Origin: Yponomeuta sedellus
Taxonomy: Eukaryota > Arthropoda > Insecta > Lepidoptera > Yponomeutidae
Length of the DNA stretch: 64,000 nucleotides
Assembly: GCA_934045075.1 (NCBI GenBank)
Contig: OW203730.1
Location: 6,026,785-6,090,784, forward strand
Direction of reading: 5' to 3'
The translations under genes were made by a program, and so were the position numbers. The notes under the pieces are model-generated. The model did not search any database. It had not been told where the DNA came from and saw nothing but the letters and a program-made list of their open reading frames with translations. Of the stretch, positions 53,080 to 64,000 are shown in pieces; within the stretch, counting starts at the first letter, position 1; each line of letters opens with the position of its first letter.

Positions 53080-53530
53080 CCTCGGCACGCTTTTTAACTG
53101 GCCAAAGTGGGTGCAAAAAAACACTGACAACCTTCAACAGTTTGTTATAGCAGTCCGTTCAAGAGCGAGAGACTGAGGGCAAGTGTTTTTATTTATTTAT
53201 ATATTCATTTATTCGTTTATAGTAATAAAAAGTGAAGCAAAAATGTTTTTAATGCCACCAGCAATACACTGGTTGAAAGAATAAGTTTAAAATACATAAG
53301 ATACATTGATTACAAACTAATCTCTGCCTGGTAACAGTAATTTATGGCGTCATTGGCACTTTTTACAATTTCTATAAAAAACAGTGACTAATGATTTACG
53401 CCTGCTACTAACAGTTGGCAGCAAAAGGTACAGTGTTCAGCGCGGGCATTCAGACGTCGTGGGTTTCATGTCCTCTAACGGCGCTGATTTTCAGAACTTA
53501 CCTAAATTACAGCTATATTACATAAAACTT
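53080..53530. other. No gene recognised
   Basis: AT-rich, no supported structure. Confidence 0.4.
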
Positions 53531-53872
53531 CATTCATTCATTCTTACATTCATTCATTCAAACATTCAATCATTAATTATTTTTTTCTGTCATTGATTCA
53601 TTTATTCAGTCGTTTGTTTGTTCGTTTGTTCGTTCGTTCGTTCGTTCGTTCGTTCGTTCGTTCGTTCATTCAATCATTCATTTGGTACATTAGCAAAATT
53701 TGGCACCACACGTGTGTGTTACTCCAAACCTAAACTCATGAATGAATGTCATTCTTTCTTTCATTCATTCTTTCAATCATTGATTCATTCATTCCTTCTT
53801 TCATTCATTCATTTGGTGCATTAGGGAAATTTGGCACAACACGTGTGTGTTACTCCAAACCTAAACTCAAGA
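53530..53872 (+). repeat. ATTC/TTCG simple repeats with a 131-bp tandem duplication
   Basis: Blocks of ATTC, GTTT and a run of GTTC (about 53610-53667). The 61-bp stretch from 'catttggtacattagcaaaa' to 'aacctaaactcatg' (53679-53740) recurs at 53810-53870. Tandem duplication within a slippage-prone region. Confidence 0.88.
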
Positions 53873-54194
53873 GCGCGGAAACGTCCCATCAGGAACGAGC
53901 CCTCGCGCGAATCCCCCAGTTCTTGGATTGCGCGCAAACAGCGAGTAGCACGGACGCTCACGGCAAACAAATTCAGCGTTCGGCACACAGCGCGCGGGCA
54001 AACACAATAATGTGTACGTGTCCCGACGATCTGACGCACTGCAGTCGCGTTTTGGCACTTCGGCAAGTCGAGTTGTGGCTTCTTGTAACAATCTGGGGGC
54101 TGATTCATAGAACTACAATTCATGCTTTACTATGACAACTCGATGCACGTACTATATGTAAGAGGCAAAATAAAAAGACTCATAATCGATCGAT

Positions 54195-54555
54195 TTCAAC
54201 CCTTTTGTATATCCCCACTGCTGTAGCACGGGTCTCTTGCTGCCTCGCAGGAAGATTAGGTCATACTCTACCACGGTGGCCAAGTCCGGGTTGGTAGAGG
54301 ATTGAAATACAGTGGCCGGCGTTATTGTCAGAAGTCATCAAGTCGCCCACCAGACCTCTGACATGGCTAAACGACTGCCATAACATGACAGCCGGCACCA
54401 ATGGTACGTTACGTCATTGCGAAGCTCGGAAGCGCTCGGAAAAAATGCCACTAGCGGTAGTCACGGAACGGTCACCAATCCTGCACCTGACAGCGCCTGT
54501 TGTTGCTTAAATCAATTGATTGATTCCAATCACTTCGTTCGATTGGGCCACGAGC
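54195..54555 (-). mobile_element. 5S-rRNA-derived SINE
   Basis: The minus strand has 'atttaagcaacaacaggcgc', 'tgtcaggtgcaggattggtg', 'accgttccgtgactaccgct' and the full body, ending 'gatatacaaaagggttgaaa'. Confidence 0.82.
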
Positions 54556-54787
54556 GCTTCATAATAAACTATTCACTAATTTAATTACACATTTGAAACC
54601 GAATTAACTATCTTGAATAATTAATTAAACTTGAGCCGCCTTAGTTTATTATTATAAGTTTATACTGTTTTCTAAATGTTTCATTTTGTATTTTGTGCAA
54701 TAAAGTTTAACAAACAAATAAATAAATAATGTGTAGTGCTTACAAAAGTTTAATAATTTGTGATATGTGATATATCATTGCGATTGC

Positions 54788-55125
54788 GATTGCAACCCTG
54801 TATGTCCCCACTGCTGGGGAACGAGTCTCTTCCTGCATTGCAGGAAGGTTAGGCTATACGCCACCGCGGGGGCCACGTCCGGATTGGTTCAGCTTTAGTG
54901 GCGGGCCTTACTGTCAGAAGTTATCGAGCCGCCTATAAGGCCTCTGACATGGCTTAACGACTGCCATTACATGACAGCCGGCACCCACGGCTTGACGTGC
55001 CTTGCGAAGCACGGATGCGCTCGGAAAAATGCCACTAGCGGTAGTAACGGGACGATCATCCTTCTAGCATCTGACTACGCCTGTTGTTGCTTAACTCGTT
55101 CGACTAGGCCACGAGCGCGAGCGCG
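54788..55125 (-). mobile_element. 5S-rRNA-derived SINE
   Basis: The minus strand starts 'cgctcgcgctcgtggcctag', with 'gagttaagcaacaacaggcg' and a damaged Box C. It ends 'gtggggacatacagggttgc'. Confidence 0.8.
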
Positions 55126-55145
55126 ATATATAACTAAACATTATT

Positions 55146-55264
55146 TAATAGGGGTACGTCTGGATTTCGTGAGGCAATATGACTTCACGCTGCGCAAGGA
55201 ATTCTTTATAAACCCTCAGAGGTCATTGCATGAAATGAAAGCAAGAAAACGAAATAGGTACATT
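55146..55264 (+). CDS. Possible exon-like open segment, unidentified
   Basis: Open stretch 'GVRLDFVRQYDFTLRKEFFI' 'NPQRSLHEMKARKRNR' between 'ttatttaatag' and 'aatag|gtacat', which could act as acceptor and donor. The residue mix is protein-like, with no low complexity and no repeat match in the window. No domain is recognised and the frame is short, so this may be chance or an old TE fragment. Confidence 0.2.
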
Positions 55265-55397
55265 TAAAAAAAAAGATGTTTCGCGAGTACGTTTGTATCT
55301 TTCCCCTCGCCTCCGCTCACCCTTTGTTACTCCTCGAGTTATTCAGTTACGTCATATATATTGCACTGTACAGCGTATTTTATTTTACATTCTTATA

Positions 55398-55490
55398 GAA
55401 GCTCACGCCTTCATCCCGGGAGGTGGGCAGGGCTTACCTCTTGTAACGATCCTGATAAACTTCCTTTGCTTCGTAAATTTCTTTCTGAAC
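55398..55490 (-). mobile_element. Family M retroposon fragment
   Basis: 'ctcacgccttcatcccggga' 'ggtgggcagggc' and 'taacgatcctgataaac' are a diverged reversed family M body. Confidence 0.55.
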
Positions 55491-55499
55491 TTTCTTTTT

Positions 55500-56215
55500 T
55501 TACCTTCCCCCGTGTTCAAACAACGCGAAATTCTTTTTTCAATTCCAGTCACAACATCTTTCCAACATGATCGCTAAATGTAAACATGATCGCTAAATCT
55601 AAACTACTCGTCCAAATAAACTTGTGTGAATGACAATTGTTTCGTTACGTAGTAAAGAGAAACACCTAATTGAAAATAAAACGTTGAAATATGTTGCAAT
55701 TCAATTTTGGAAACACGGTCAAGTGTAATTCGGTCCATTTCTCAATATTGACGAATATTTTTTATTAAGTTGGTAGTCGAAAATTGTTAAGCTGATTTTA
55801 TTGTATGCTCATATTTTAATAGGCACAAACTACGCTAAAAACAGTGATTCTTACTGTCATGATTTTGCTTGATATATCTATTTTAATCGTAAGTGTTATC
55901 GAATAAAGTAGGTGAATTCATAATGATAGTTGTATCAGCCACCATGTTATTGAAGAATAATTGATTGTGGTTATGTACACATTAAATTGACAAGCAAAAA
56001 CATATAATATAATATTGGAGGGTAGTTTTAAAATAAAAGAAAAGGGAAACCGAGCGGGGTTTGATCACGTCGCACGCTAGTGGCGGGGAGCCATTGCGTT
56101 CCCGAATACGTTGCTGATCGGATCTTCTGAACAAAGTTCATATTATTATCAATATTCATTTTCCACGTAAACGAGTGATGCTCATGTGTCTGGGCGCAAC
56201 ACTAATGTTTTCCCT
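55500..56215. other. No gene recognised
   Basis: AT-rich with no supported feature. Confidence 0.4.
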
Positions 56216-56221
56216 ACTTCT

Positions 56222-56330
56222 TCTTTTTCTTCAGGCTATATTAGTCCACTGCTGGACATAGCCCTAACCTAATGAGCGCCATAGCGCAAGGTTGTGCCAT
56301 CATGGGGAGGTAATGCCGATAATCCCTACT
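56222..56330 (-). mobile_element. Family R SINE fragment
   Basis: Reversed '(gaa)n', 'ctggacatagccctaaccta', 'atgagcgccatagcgcaagg' and 'ggaggtaatgccgataatcc' are the last ~110 bp of family R. Confidence 0.7.
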
Positions 56331-56339
56331 ACTGTAAGA

Positions 56340-57850
56340 AAATTAACTAATGTTTTGTCATTTTAAGTTATTGGAATTGGCACACAATTGGTACAATCTT
56401 ATTGCATAGGTAGCAACTGATGTATAAGATAATTTGAGGAAAGATAGTCAGAGTGAAGTTTTTTTCTCCACTATACTACGGCCCGAAGGCAGCGGCTTGC
56501 ATAATTATTTCATTGACAAGAAAGTAAATTATTAACGTTGAAATAAAAAACAACTTGATTTGGTTACCATAACCAGCAAGCTTTAGATTCAACTCCAGCC
56601 ACTAACACAGGGCAATAGTATTATATTTTGACTGCTAGATCAAAGCAAACAAACATTTCTAAAACTTTATCTACAGCAGAGCGCTACAAACTGAACCCTC
56701 ACCTTAGATTTCAGTATCCAAGTCACATACCGTGTTTAAAACTTTAGTAAAATATGAGTTAGCGAGCGGCGCCGCCATTTCTAAACGTACACGAGTGGAA
56801 CCAAACTTGAGACCGCAGCCCGCTGGAACCCATTCTGAGCACTTCGCAAGTTCCGAGGTTCTAAAACTAATCCCGGTTTGGTATCTTCCTTTCAAACCAC
56901 CATATTCTTAACACGCTTGTCATAAGTTATTTTTTAATAAGAAAAATGCATCCAATATATGCTCTCATCCGCCGAAAGCATCAAAGTTTATCAATTAAAT
57001 TATTTTTTTTTATTAGTCGCTGCATTGGAAATAGTACTACGAGTACTCTAGTGTTATGCTTAGCAGATAGCCTGAACAGTGTGTTTCCGTTGTCAGGGTG
57101 AGCTTGCAATATACGCGCAAAAGCAAAATGTAGCCTCGATATTGTCCCGCTGCTGGGCAAAGCCTCCTCTTTTCACTTTTTACTCCTCACTGTTCATGGC
57201 CACCTCCTGCCAGACCGGTAAAGAGGTCATAAGGTTTTAACGTCATCTCTGCTTGGGTCGGCCAACATGTTGACAGCTATTAACTTGACTTATGTTTTTC
57301 AGAAAAGCTGGTGAGACTGATCAGATCATACAAACGAAGGACTAAGGCAGTCTCAGAGTGGTGGCCGAGAACTGACTGTAGTTCAATGATACGTTCAATT
57401 ACATGATAAGTTGATGATATAAAGAAGGCGACGGGAAAGCAATGGAGAAGATTAGCCGGACCGGTGAGGTTGGTGGTCTAAGGTCAAAAGTGGATGTATT
57501 TCATGGGCTGTATAGATAGATTTTTTTACTTAGCCTCTTTTATGCCCCACAGCTGGACAAAATGCCTCCAATCAATAGTCTTAACAATAATAGTCTAAAT
57601 AACTGTCTAAAGTATGTCATTTATTTTATTTTATTAGTACTATTTTTTTTCAAGCCATTTCTATGTTTCACTACTAAACTCGCAAAAATACCCTTAAACT
57701 TGCTAAATTTATAGACTGTGTCACCGTACTCCTTTAGCGTATCATTTCATTTATGATTTGATACATCAAATGTTAGCTTTTAGAATATACCTCAGGCTCT
57801 AGAGTAGACTTCAGTTTTCACCAATTATTTGTTTCGTATCGATATCCGGA
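56340..57850. other. No gene; small retroposon tails
   Basis: 57135-57170 ('tgtcccgctgctgggcaaag') is a reversed 'cagcagtgggac' tail. No coding signal. Confidence 0.4.
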
Positions 57851-58092
57851 ATCCATCTTGGAGTGAAGCCTCTGCTTTCCTGTCGATTGAGTGTCTAGCC
57901 AACTTCCTCTCCCCGACGGTGGCGCCACCTACCTTGTTGGGCGATCTGTCATGGTGCCAAACTGACAACTTTTCGAACGGTTTTTAGTCATTATAGCGTC
58001 GTTTTTCGCGTCGTGAACATCGTTCTAGCTAACGAAAAACTGTTGAATTTTAGAGTGTTAAAATAAAAATTAAATTCCTCTCTCTAAATAAA

Positions 58093-59311
58093 ATGGAGAA
58101 CGAGCACAGTAATGGTGAAAGTGTGATTTCGGTTGAGAAAAATACTCAAAAAAGTGATGATCGTGGTTCAAAAAAACGAAAGCGTTCTCCTTCTCCGAGT
58201 TCGAGCAGCGAGGGATCTACGACATCGAGCAACGCCTCCAGCTCCAGCAAAGAAAGGGTTCGTAAAACAAAACGGACCAAACGAGTGATCTTCAATTTGA
58301 ATTTTTGTCGCAACAAGTGGCCTTTTTGACCAACATGATAACGCAAAATACTGCTAGAGATAGTGTTGGCGCCGACGGTGTGGCAGCTTCATCAATACCG
58401 CTGTAACCCTAAATGATCTTGATTTACGCCGCCCTACGGGTAGCACGGAAAAACCTCAGCTTGTACTATCGGATCTTTCCACAACAGTCAAAGACCCTGT
58501 TTTTGTGAAATCTAATGACCAGCGCCTCGCAAAATTAGCGCAATTGCAACGTTTCAATTGTGACGATTGGTATGCTATACGTTTTTCCGAAACACAGAAA
58601 AAATATTTGTCTACCCCCGGTTTTGTCGAACTAAATGTGAACGATGAACTGAAGCGGTTCGAGGCGGCTGCCGTACGCGAGGACCCCCGAATGCATCTTT
58701 TAGAGCGTACTTTTGCTGCCTTGTCAAACGCTATTCTTTCCCAAAAAGAAGAATTACAATTGGCCTTACAAACACTCGCTGATTGGTCGAGCGATTCTAA
58801 GATAAATCTCACGTCATCATCGCTATTCGAAAAAATTCAGGAACTTTTTTCAAAAACTTCTACGTATAGCAACGTTTCCGACGATTTATTACAAATAGTT
58901 TGTGGAAGGCGTGCTGATCTTGTTACATTGCGCCGAGAGGCCTTGTTACGTCAAATACCGGACGAATTTCATCGCGATGTCTTGCAAAAAATGCCCCCAA
59001 GCTCTAACTTACTATTTGAATGCGAAGCAATGCAAACTTACTTGCAAAAAATTGGGGGGGTCGAAAAGTTAATTGCGCAATCCCGATCGGTTCAACAGCA
59101 ATACAAAGAGAAGTTTTATGCAAATTCAAAGCCATCCACTAGTAAACAAAACGATAACTTCTTTCGTCAAGGAAAAAACACCAAAAAAGAGCAGCGTGCG
59201 CCGCAAGCGACTCATAAGCCTAATCGAGGAAAAGGCAGCAACGACAAGCGAACCTCAAAAGGAAAAAAGCCCCGATCCCGTACACCTCTTAAAAATAAAC
59301 ACCGCGAATGA
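58093..59311 (+). pseudogene. DIRS gag-like protein, frameshifted
   Basis: ATG at 58093 begins a Lys/Ser-rich region ('KKRKRSPSPSSSSEGSTTSS'). The frame shifts near 58300 (continuing 'FEFLSQQVAFLTNMI') and again near 58405, then runs open from 'LRRPTGSTEKPQL' through 'CDDWYAIRFSETQKKYL' to the basic C-terminus 'RTPLKNKHRE' and a TGA at 59309-59311. The middle is helical with no zinc knuckle, as is common for DIRS gag. The last 240 bp overlap the RT frame in +1, a normal DIRS arrangement. Confidence 0.75.
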
Positions 59312-60394
59312 CTCTCAAAGCTTTCAGGGTGGTTGTCTAAGGCGATTTCAGGGTGTGTGGAGAAATTTAGGAGCTCCAATAGAAATATGCAAATTGTTAG
59401 TCGGCACGCGGATTCCTTTTATGCTAAAACCACCCTTGATATTTCCCAATTCATGGACCATGCAAAATTATCAGACCAAACAGTCCCCTCATATGAACCT
59501 GCAAATAGAGAGTATGCTAGCGTCGGGAGTACTGGAGGACGCAGAACTGACTCCGAGCTATTTGTCAACGTTCTTTCTGATTCCGAAACCCGATGGTACA
59601 CACCGGCCTATCTTCAACCTCAAGCAGCTCAACAGGTTCGTAAAGACCAAGTCATTCCAGCTATTCAGCCATTTCCGAGTACCAAGTTTCCTTCAGCACC
59701 TGGATTGGATGGTAAAGGTCGACCTCAGCCAAGCTTATTTTCACCTGCCTATAGCACACGAACATCGCAGGTTTTTGAGGCTAGTTTACAATCGTCGCTT
59801 ACTACAAATGACTTGCTTGCCTTTCGGCCTGTCTTCGGCGCCAAGGACCTTTGCCTCTCTCACCAATTGGATAGCGGAGCACCTGAGATCGTGTGGCATC
59901 AGGTGTGTAGTCTACCTGGACAACTTTTTGTTAGCAAGCCAGTCTCAACACGAGCTACGCAACAACATAGCGTTCACCATCAACCTGCTGCGCGATCTTG
60001 GCTGGACCATAAACTTCGCCAAGTCTGTGCTGGTTCCGACTCGCTGCCTCGAGTTTCTGGGCATAACATGGGACACAAAACGCAACGCAAAGTCCTTGTC
60101 GGAACCAAAGTGCCTAACGCTACGCAAAGCACTTCAGCACCAGTTGCGGAAAGGCAGTTGGTCCCTCAGACAGTACCAATCGCTAATGGGGAGACTCAAC
60201 TTCGCCACGTTCGTGACCCGGCGGGGACGGCTACACTGTCGAACAATGCAATACTACAGTCGACAGCTGCCAAAGCACCACCCATACCGACAAGTAAGAA
60301 TCCCACAACCAGTCCTTTCAGAGATGCAGTGGTGGCTCAGCACATTAGGGAGCTCAATGCCTATACACACAGGACCAGTCACCCATCTCGTCGT
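59073..60394 (+). pseudogene. DIRS reverse transcriptase, catalytic D to N
   Basis: Motifs in order: 'FFLIPKPDGTHRPIFNLKQL', 'MVKVDLSQAYFHLPI', 'CLPFGLSSAPRTFA', 'VYLDNFLLASQS', 'LEFLGITWDTKR', then 'RQYQSLMGRLNFA' leading toward RNase H. The catalytic YLDD is YLDN here (59922-59924 is AAC), which should abolish polymerisation. The frame leaves DIRS sequence at about 60394 and terminates in the adjacent LINE. Confidence 0.85.
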
Positions 60395-60431
60395 AAAATA
60401 CTGACACCGATTCCCGGTCTGTTGCAGTAAA

Positions 60432-61785
60432 ATGATGACCAGGGGCAAGTCGAGTGCACGAGACATGGAGCTGAGGCTGAAGGCTACCTTGCTGGAGCTC
60501 AAGGCGAGCAAAGAACTTTGCAACACACTTCTACAAGAACGGGAGGAGAGTGAGGAGGAGATCACTAAACAAAGTAAGAAGACTTTGGCACTAAAAGAAG
60601 AACTTAGTGAGCTAGATATCCAGTGCCAAGATGTCACCGCCCAACGTGATGAGCTACAATGTCAAGTCGACTCGTTTTACAAGTGCCACAATACTCATGA
60701 CTTGGCGCTGCAACGGATCCGCTTGCTAGAACATCAACTCGAAGAGGCTCACAATGAGTTACAACTAATCAGTAACCGAGAAGAAAAGCAAGAACAAGAA
60801 AACACCTTGGCTCTGTACAGTGAGTTAATGAACGACGCTGGAGTACTGACAATAGACATCACTTCAGACAGTGAGAAGTCCTGCAAATCGGACAGTAGAA
60901 GTAATATGATAATGAATAGTGCAAATAAAATAAAGAAATACAATAAAAACCAACAGATACATACAGAAGGTGCAAAAACTTGTTAAAAAAGGCCGTAAAA
61001 GTCTTAATAACTTGCCAGTCCACCGCCAGAAAATCCAACTAGCTACCCAGGTGGCTGCATGTCAAATAGAACTCATCAGTAGCAAAGTTGACCATGAGCT
61101 TGCTACAACGGAATTACAATCAAAAGTTGAAGACAGTTTCAATTGATGGATATCACTTGCAAGTACTCTGCTTTACAAACACAGTATGATGACTGCATCC
61201 CAATGATGAATGGCTTGATAGCACTTAGCAAGAGCAATCTGGAACGTGTGGAGTCAAACATGGAAAACTCTGAAGAAGGATTGTTGCTGCCATCTCTGTC
61301 ACCGATGTGTAACCTGTCTGAGGATGAGGCCTCTCTACAGCCGACGTCCACAGGAACTTTAAGCATCGAAGCAAGTGGGCACTCATGCATGATACCGCAG
61401 CTGGGCATCAATGAGCAACCAGCCCCTGTACAGCTGGATTGTGCATATCAGCACGGAGCGGAGTCAAGCAGAGCAGAAGAGCACTACAACACCTCGTGAT
61501 GCCATACTAGATAGACAGTCGCATACTGGACCTACCAGCTGCAGCGTTCCTGGCACTGAAAACCAGCAGAAAACTATTATCTATTCGGATAAACTAGGTG
61601 TAGGCTTAGGCAGTAGATTACAAAACAATTTAAAGCAACAAGTAGAAAATAGCAATGTAATCTGTAGAACAAGTTCTACTAACAAACCTCTTTATTCTGA
61701 GGCTGTAAAAAAACCTAGCATAAGTAGGTTAAACTTGACTGCTGATTTAAACTATCAGCACAGACTACAGAAAAGCCCCTCTTAA
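60432..61785 (+). pseudogene. LINE ORF1, broken
   Basis: ATGATG at 60432 opens a 184-codon coiled-coil frame ('LRLKATLLELKASKELCNTL', 'EELSELDIQCQDVTAQRDEL') that ends at a TAA near 60986. The coil continues in another frame ('VQKLVKKGRKSLNNL' to 'LQSKVEDSFN', TGA near 61143). Acidic and Ser-rich segments follow in two more frames (to 61499 and 61785). At least three frame breaks. No RRM or PHD finger is seen. ORF1 of related LINEs packages the RNA through coiled-coil trimers. Confidence 0.6.
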
Positions 61786-61792
61786 AAAAACT

Positions 61793-61848
61793 AGTAAATT
61801 ACTAGAATTAGAATTGTTCTAGTAAATTACTAGAATTAGAATTGTTCT
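61793..61848 (+). repeat. 28-bp tandem duplication at ORF2 start
   Basis: 'agtaaattactagaattaga' 'attgttct' occurs twice in a row. 28 is not a multiple of three, so it shifts the frame between ORF1 and ORF2. Confidence 0.95.
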
Positions 61849-64000
61849 TGGAACAATATAGAGTGGATGTACTTTGTGTCACTGAGCACTGGCTACTAGA
61901 GTCTCAAATGAATTTTTCTGTACATAATTATGAAATAGCCAGTTGCTTCAATAGAAAGTCAGCATTGCACGGGGGATCCTTGATAATAGTAAAAAGTACT
62001 TTAAAATATAAAGAGCGTAAAGATATTTGCAGACTTTCTGTTGAAAAAGTAGTTGAACTATCATGTGTTGAACTGGCTAAGCATATTGTAGTAAGCGTAT
62101 ACAGGCCCCCCGCCAGTGACTATAGTTTATTTGAATCAGTACTAGAGGATGTTTTAAAGGTAGCTTCAAGTAGTAGCAAGAAAGTTATAGTCTGTGGAGA
62201 TTTTAATGTCGACTTGCTGGTAGACTCCACTTTAAATACCACATTAAAACTTATTTTAAAGTCTTTTAATTTAGTTAATATTTTCTTAGAGCCTTCTAGG
62301 ATTACCAAAAACACAGCCACATGCCTTGACAATGTATTCTGTGACTGTGAATTTTCGAATTATTCGACAATAAATTGCTTAAAGTCAGACCACAGTGGTC
62401 AAATCGTACACTTTGAAGCAGATTTAAAACAAAAAGAACAAGATATAATTTATCGGCCCATGACAAAAAAAAAGTTAGATTTATTTAGAAGTGACTTACA
62501 AAGTAACTTTTACCATAATTACGCAAATGATAATTATGGAGATTTCTTCAAGGTCGTTACAGATAGTTTTGAAAAAGTTTTTAAATTGAAAAAGTTATCA
62601 TCAAAAGGGAATAAAGTAGGATTTAGTGAATGGGCTACTCCCGGTATCCGGAAAAGTAGGGACACACTTTATTCACTGTATGAGAAAAAAACATACACAT
62701 ATGACCCCAGCTTTATACAGTATGTTAAACTATATTCAAAATTATTTAAGGCCGTCTGCCACAAAGCAAAATGCGAGCACATAAAATCCAAAATCCTTCA
62801 ATCTTATAATAAATCTAAAACAATTTGGGCTATTATAAATAAAGAAACTGGTAAATCCAAATTTGGAGATCGCGAATTTTCACTTAAAGTAGATGATAAA
62901 TTAATAACCTTAAATGAAGACCTTGCTACGGCTTTTGAGCAGTTCTTTACAAATGTTCCAATTGTAACGACAGCTTCATTAGACTCTTCTCCAGCTCTCG
63001 CTGAAAGTATTTTGAAAGACAATGTCCCCCCATGCGATCATGATTTTTCGTTTAACTATATTGAAGCTCATACCGTGATTAAATCATTTAAAAAGCTAAA
63101 GCTTAAAAAAACTGAAGACTTGTGGGGTATGTCCGTAACAGTAGTTAGCTCAGTAATCGATACCCTAGCACCCCATTTAGCCAAAATCTTTAACCAATGT
63201 TTAGATGAGGGTATATTCCCTGATTTAATGAAATATAGTAAGCTCGTTCCTTTATTTAAAAGTGGTGATAAACAAGATCCTACAAATTTCAGACCAGTCT
63301 CGGTTTTACCCGTTTTAAGTAAAATATTCGAGAAGATAGTTCTAGGTCAACTGCTTACACACTTCAATAACTATCAACTTCTCTATGGTCAGCAATTCGG
63401 ATTCACACAAGGGCGCTCTAAAACGGACGCCGGCGTCATGTTAGTTAAACATATATTTAGTGCATGGGAAGATCGCAAGGATGCTATAGGCGTATTATGT
63501 GACTTGTCGAAAGCATTTGATTGCGTGGACCATAAAACACTTCTTTTAAAATTAAAGCACTATGGTATAAACGGGAATAGCCTAAAACTTATGACATCAT
63601 ATTTAGACGGAAGAATTCAAAGAGCTGAAATAAATAGAACTAAATCTTCAGGGTCAGAGGTCAGGATAGGAGTGCCACAGGGATCTATTTTGGGGCCGTT
63701 CCTCTTCCTCGTATATGTAAATGATTTGCCGTTCATGGTTCAAAATATGTCAGAGATAGTATTATTCGCAGATGACACGTCACTTATTTTTAAAATTAAG
63801 AGACAAGAGAATGACCTTGACAGTACAAATAATGCTCTCTCTCGGGTACATAATTGGTTTACTACCAATAACTTATTGTTAAATTCAAAGAAGACAAAAT
63901 GTATAAAGTTCACTCTACCAAATGTCAAAGCGGTTGACAGCAATTTTATGTTGGGGAATGACAAATTAGACCTTGTAAATGAAACTGTATTTCTAGGTAT
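61812..64000 (+). CDS. LINE ORF2: endonuclease and reverse transcriptase, open to window end
   Basis: An uninterrupted frame of about 729 codons without a stop to the edge. The endonuclease (AP-like) has 'DVLCVTEHWLLES' (Glu), 'VYRPPAS', 'VIVCGDFNVDLL' and 'LKSDHSG' (SDH). RT has 'RPVSVLPVLSKIFEKIV', 'QFGFTQGRSKTDAG', 'LCDLSKAFDCVDHKTLLLKL', 'GVPQGSILGPFLFLVYVNDL' and the catalytic 'FADDTSL' near 63765. All catalytic residues seen are intact. The N-terminus lacks a start because a 28-bp tandem duplication (61793-61820 / 61821-61848) shifts the frame upstream. It cuts target DNA and copies its RNA by target-primed reverse transcription. Clade: Jockey/CR1 group; finer placement is not possible by eye. 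Confidence 0.9.

Larger units (their letters stand above)
57855..60394 (+). mobile_element. DIRS-type (tyrosine-recombinase) retrotransposon, truncated
   Basis: A gag-like basic ORF is followed by an overlapping RT frame with DIRS-type motifs. Sequence similarity stops abruptly in the region just before the RNase H 'TDAS' motif, where a LINE begins. The recombinase and right terminus are not in the window. The left terminal region is put at about 57855-58092; its exact start is uncertain. Confidence 0.8.
60395..64000 (+). mobile_element. Jockey/CR1-like LINE inserted in the DIRS element
   Basis: Begins at the DIRS break and runs off the window. It has an eroded ORF1 (coiled coil) and a long ORF2 with endonuclease and RT. 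The left junction lacks a recognisable 5' UTR, so 5' truncation is possible. The 3' end, poly(A) and TSD lie outside the window. Confidence 0.8.

Noticed and set aside
59333..60430. 365-residue plus-strand ORF overlapping the DIRS RT
   Set aside because: Composition and lack of motifs show it is an alternative frame of the RT region; the RT motifs lie in the other frame.
1..64000. CRISPR arrays, operons, prophage or bacterial defence systems
   Set aside because: No spaced direct repeats of that type, no prokaryotic gene organisation; the DNA is clearly from an insect genome.

Overview
The window looks like a repeat-dense intergenic or intronic stretch of a lepidopteran (moth or butterfly) genome. 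The evidence is AT-rich DNA, many families typical of Lepidoptera ('cagcagtgg' retroposon tails, a head containing 'gctaacggtgaaggaaaac', Helitron-like pieces, TTA/TAA-flanked MITEs), metazoan retrotransposons (Ty3/gypsy, DIRS, RTE-like, Jockey/CR1-like) and lepidopteran-type mariner and Transib copies. No bacterial-style operon and no complete host protein-coding gene is visible. The only good host-gene signal is one minus-strand exon (50565-50743) with strong splice sites that reads like the first macroglobulin domain of an alpha-2-macroglobulin/TEP family protein.

Layout. 1-10 kb: tRNA-containing SINEs (family A), 5S-rRNA-derived SINEs, a Helitron-like repeat and a CATA microsatellite. 10.7-16.2 kb: a TAA-flanked MITE, then a Transib (RAG1-like) transposon whose transposase is broken by frameshifts and a stop. 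17.1-20.6 kb: a mariner carrying a SINE, with a 794-bp mariner+SINE tandem duplication. 20-25.8 kb: RTE-tailed SINEs, LINE debris, a C2H2-bearing ORF remnant and a second CATA array that is the tail of a dated insertion. 27-32 kb: a Ty3/gypsy element with 96-bp LTRs, disrupted by a nonsense codon, a SINE with an 11-bp target duplication and an integrase frameshift. 32.4-33.3 kb: a degenerate ~200-bp tandem repeat. 34-45 kb: MITEs and many SINEs. 45.7-48.8 kb: LINE 3' ends and a Harbinger-type element with SINEs nested two deep. 50-52.6 kb: the putative exon and a 468-bp duplication of its neighbourhood into a SINE. 53-57 kb: simple repeats and SINEs. 57.9-64 kb: a DIRS retrotransposon interrupted by a Jockey/CR1-like LINE whose ORF2 is open to the window edge.

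How the parts work together. Autonomous LINEs appear to have supplied machinery to SINEs that share their 3' ends: an RTE-like LINE with the RTE-tailed SINE (family R), and a zinc-finger-ended LINE with family B. Target-site duplications at many junctions allow the order of insertions to be read. Family names used here: A = tRNA-like SINE; G = tRNA-Gly-like SINE; Y = tRNA-Tyr-like SINE; 5S = 5S-rRNA-derived SINE; R = RTE-tailed SINE; B = head with 'gctaacggtgaagg'; M = retroposon with a CATA/TATG tail. All calls come from reading the sequence; no database search was run.
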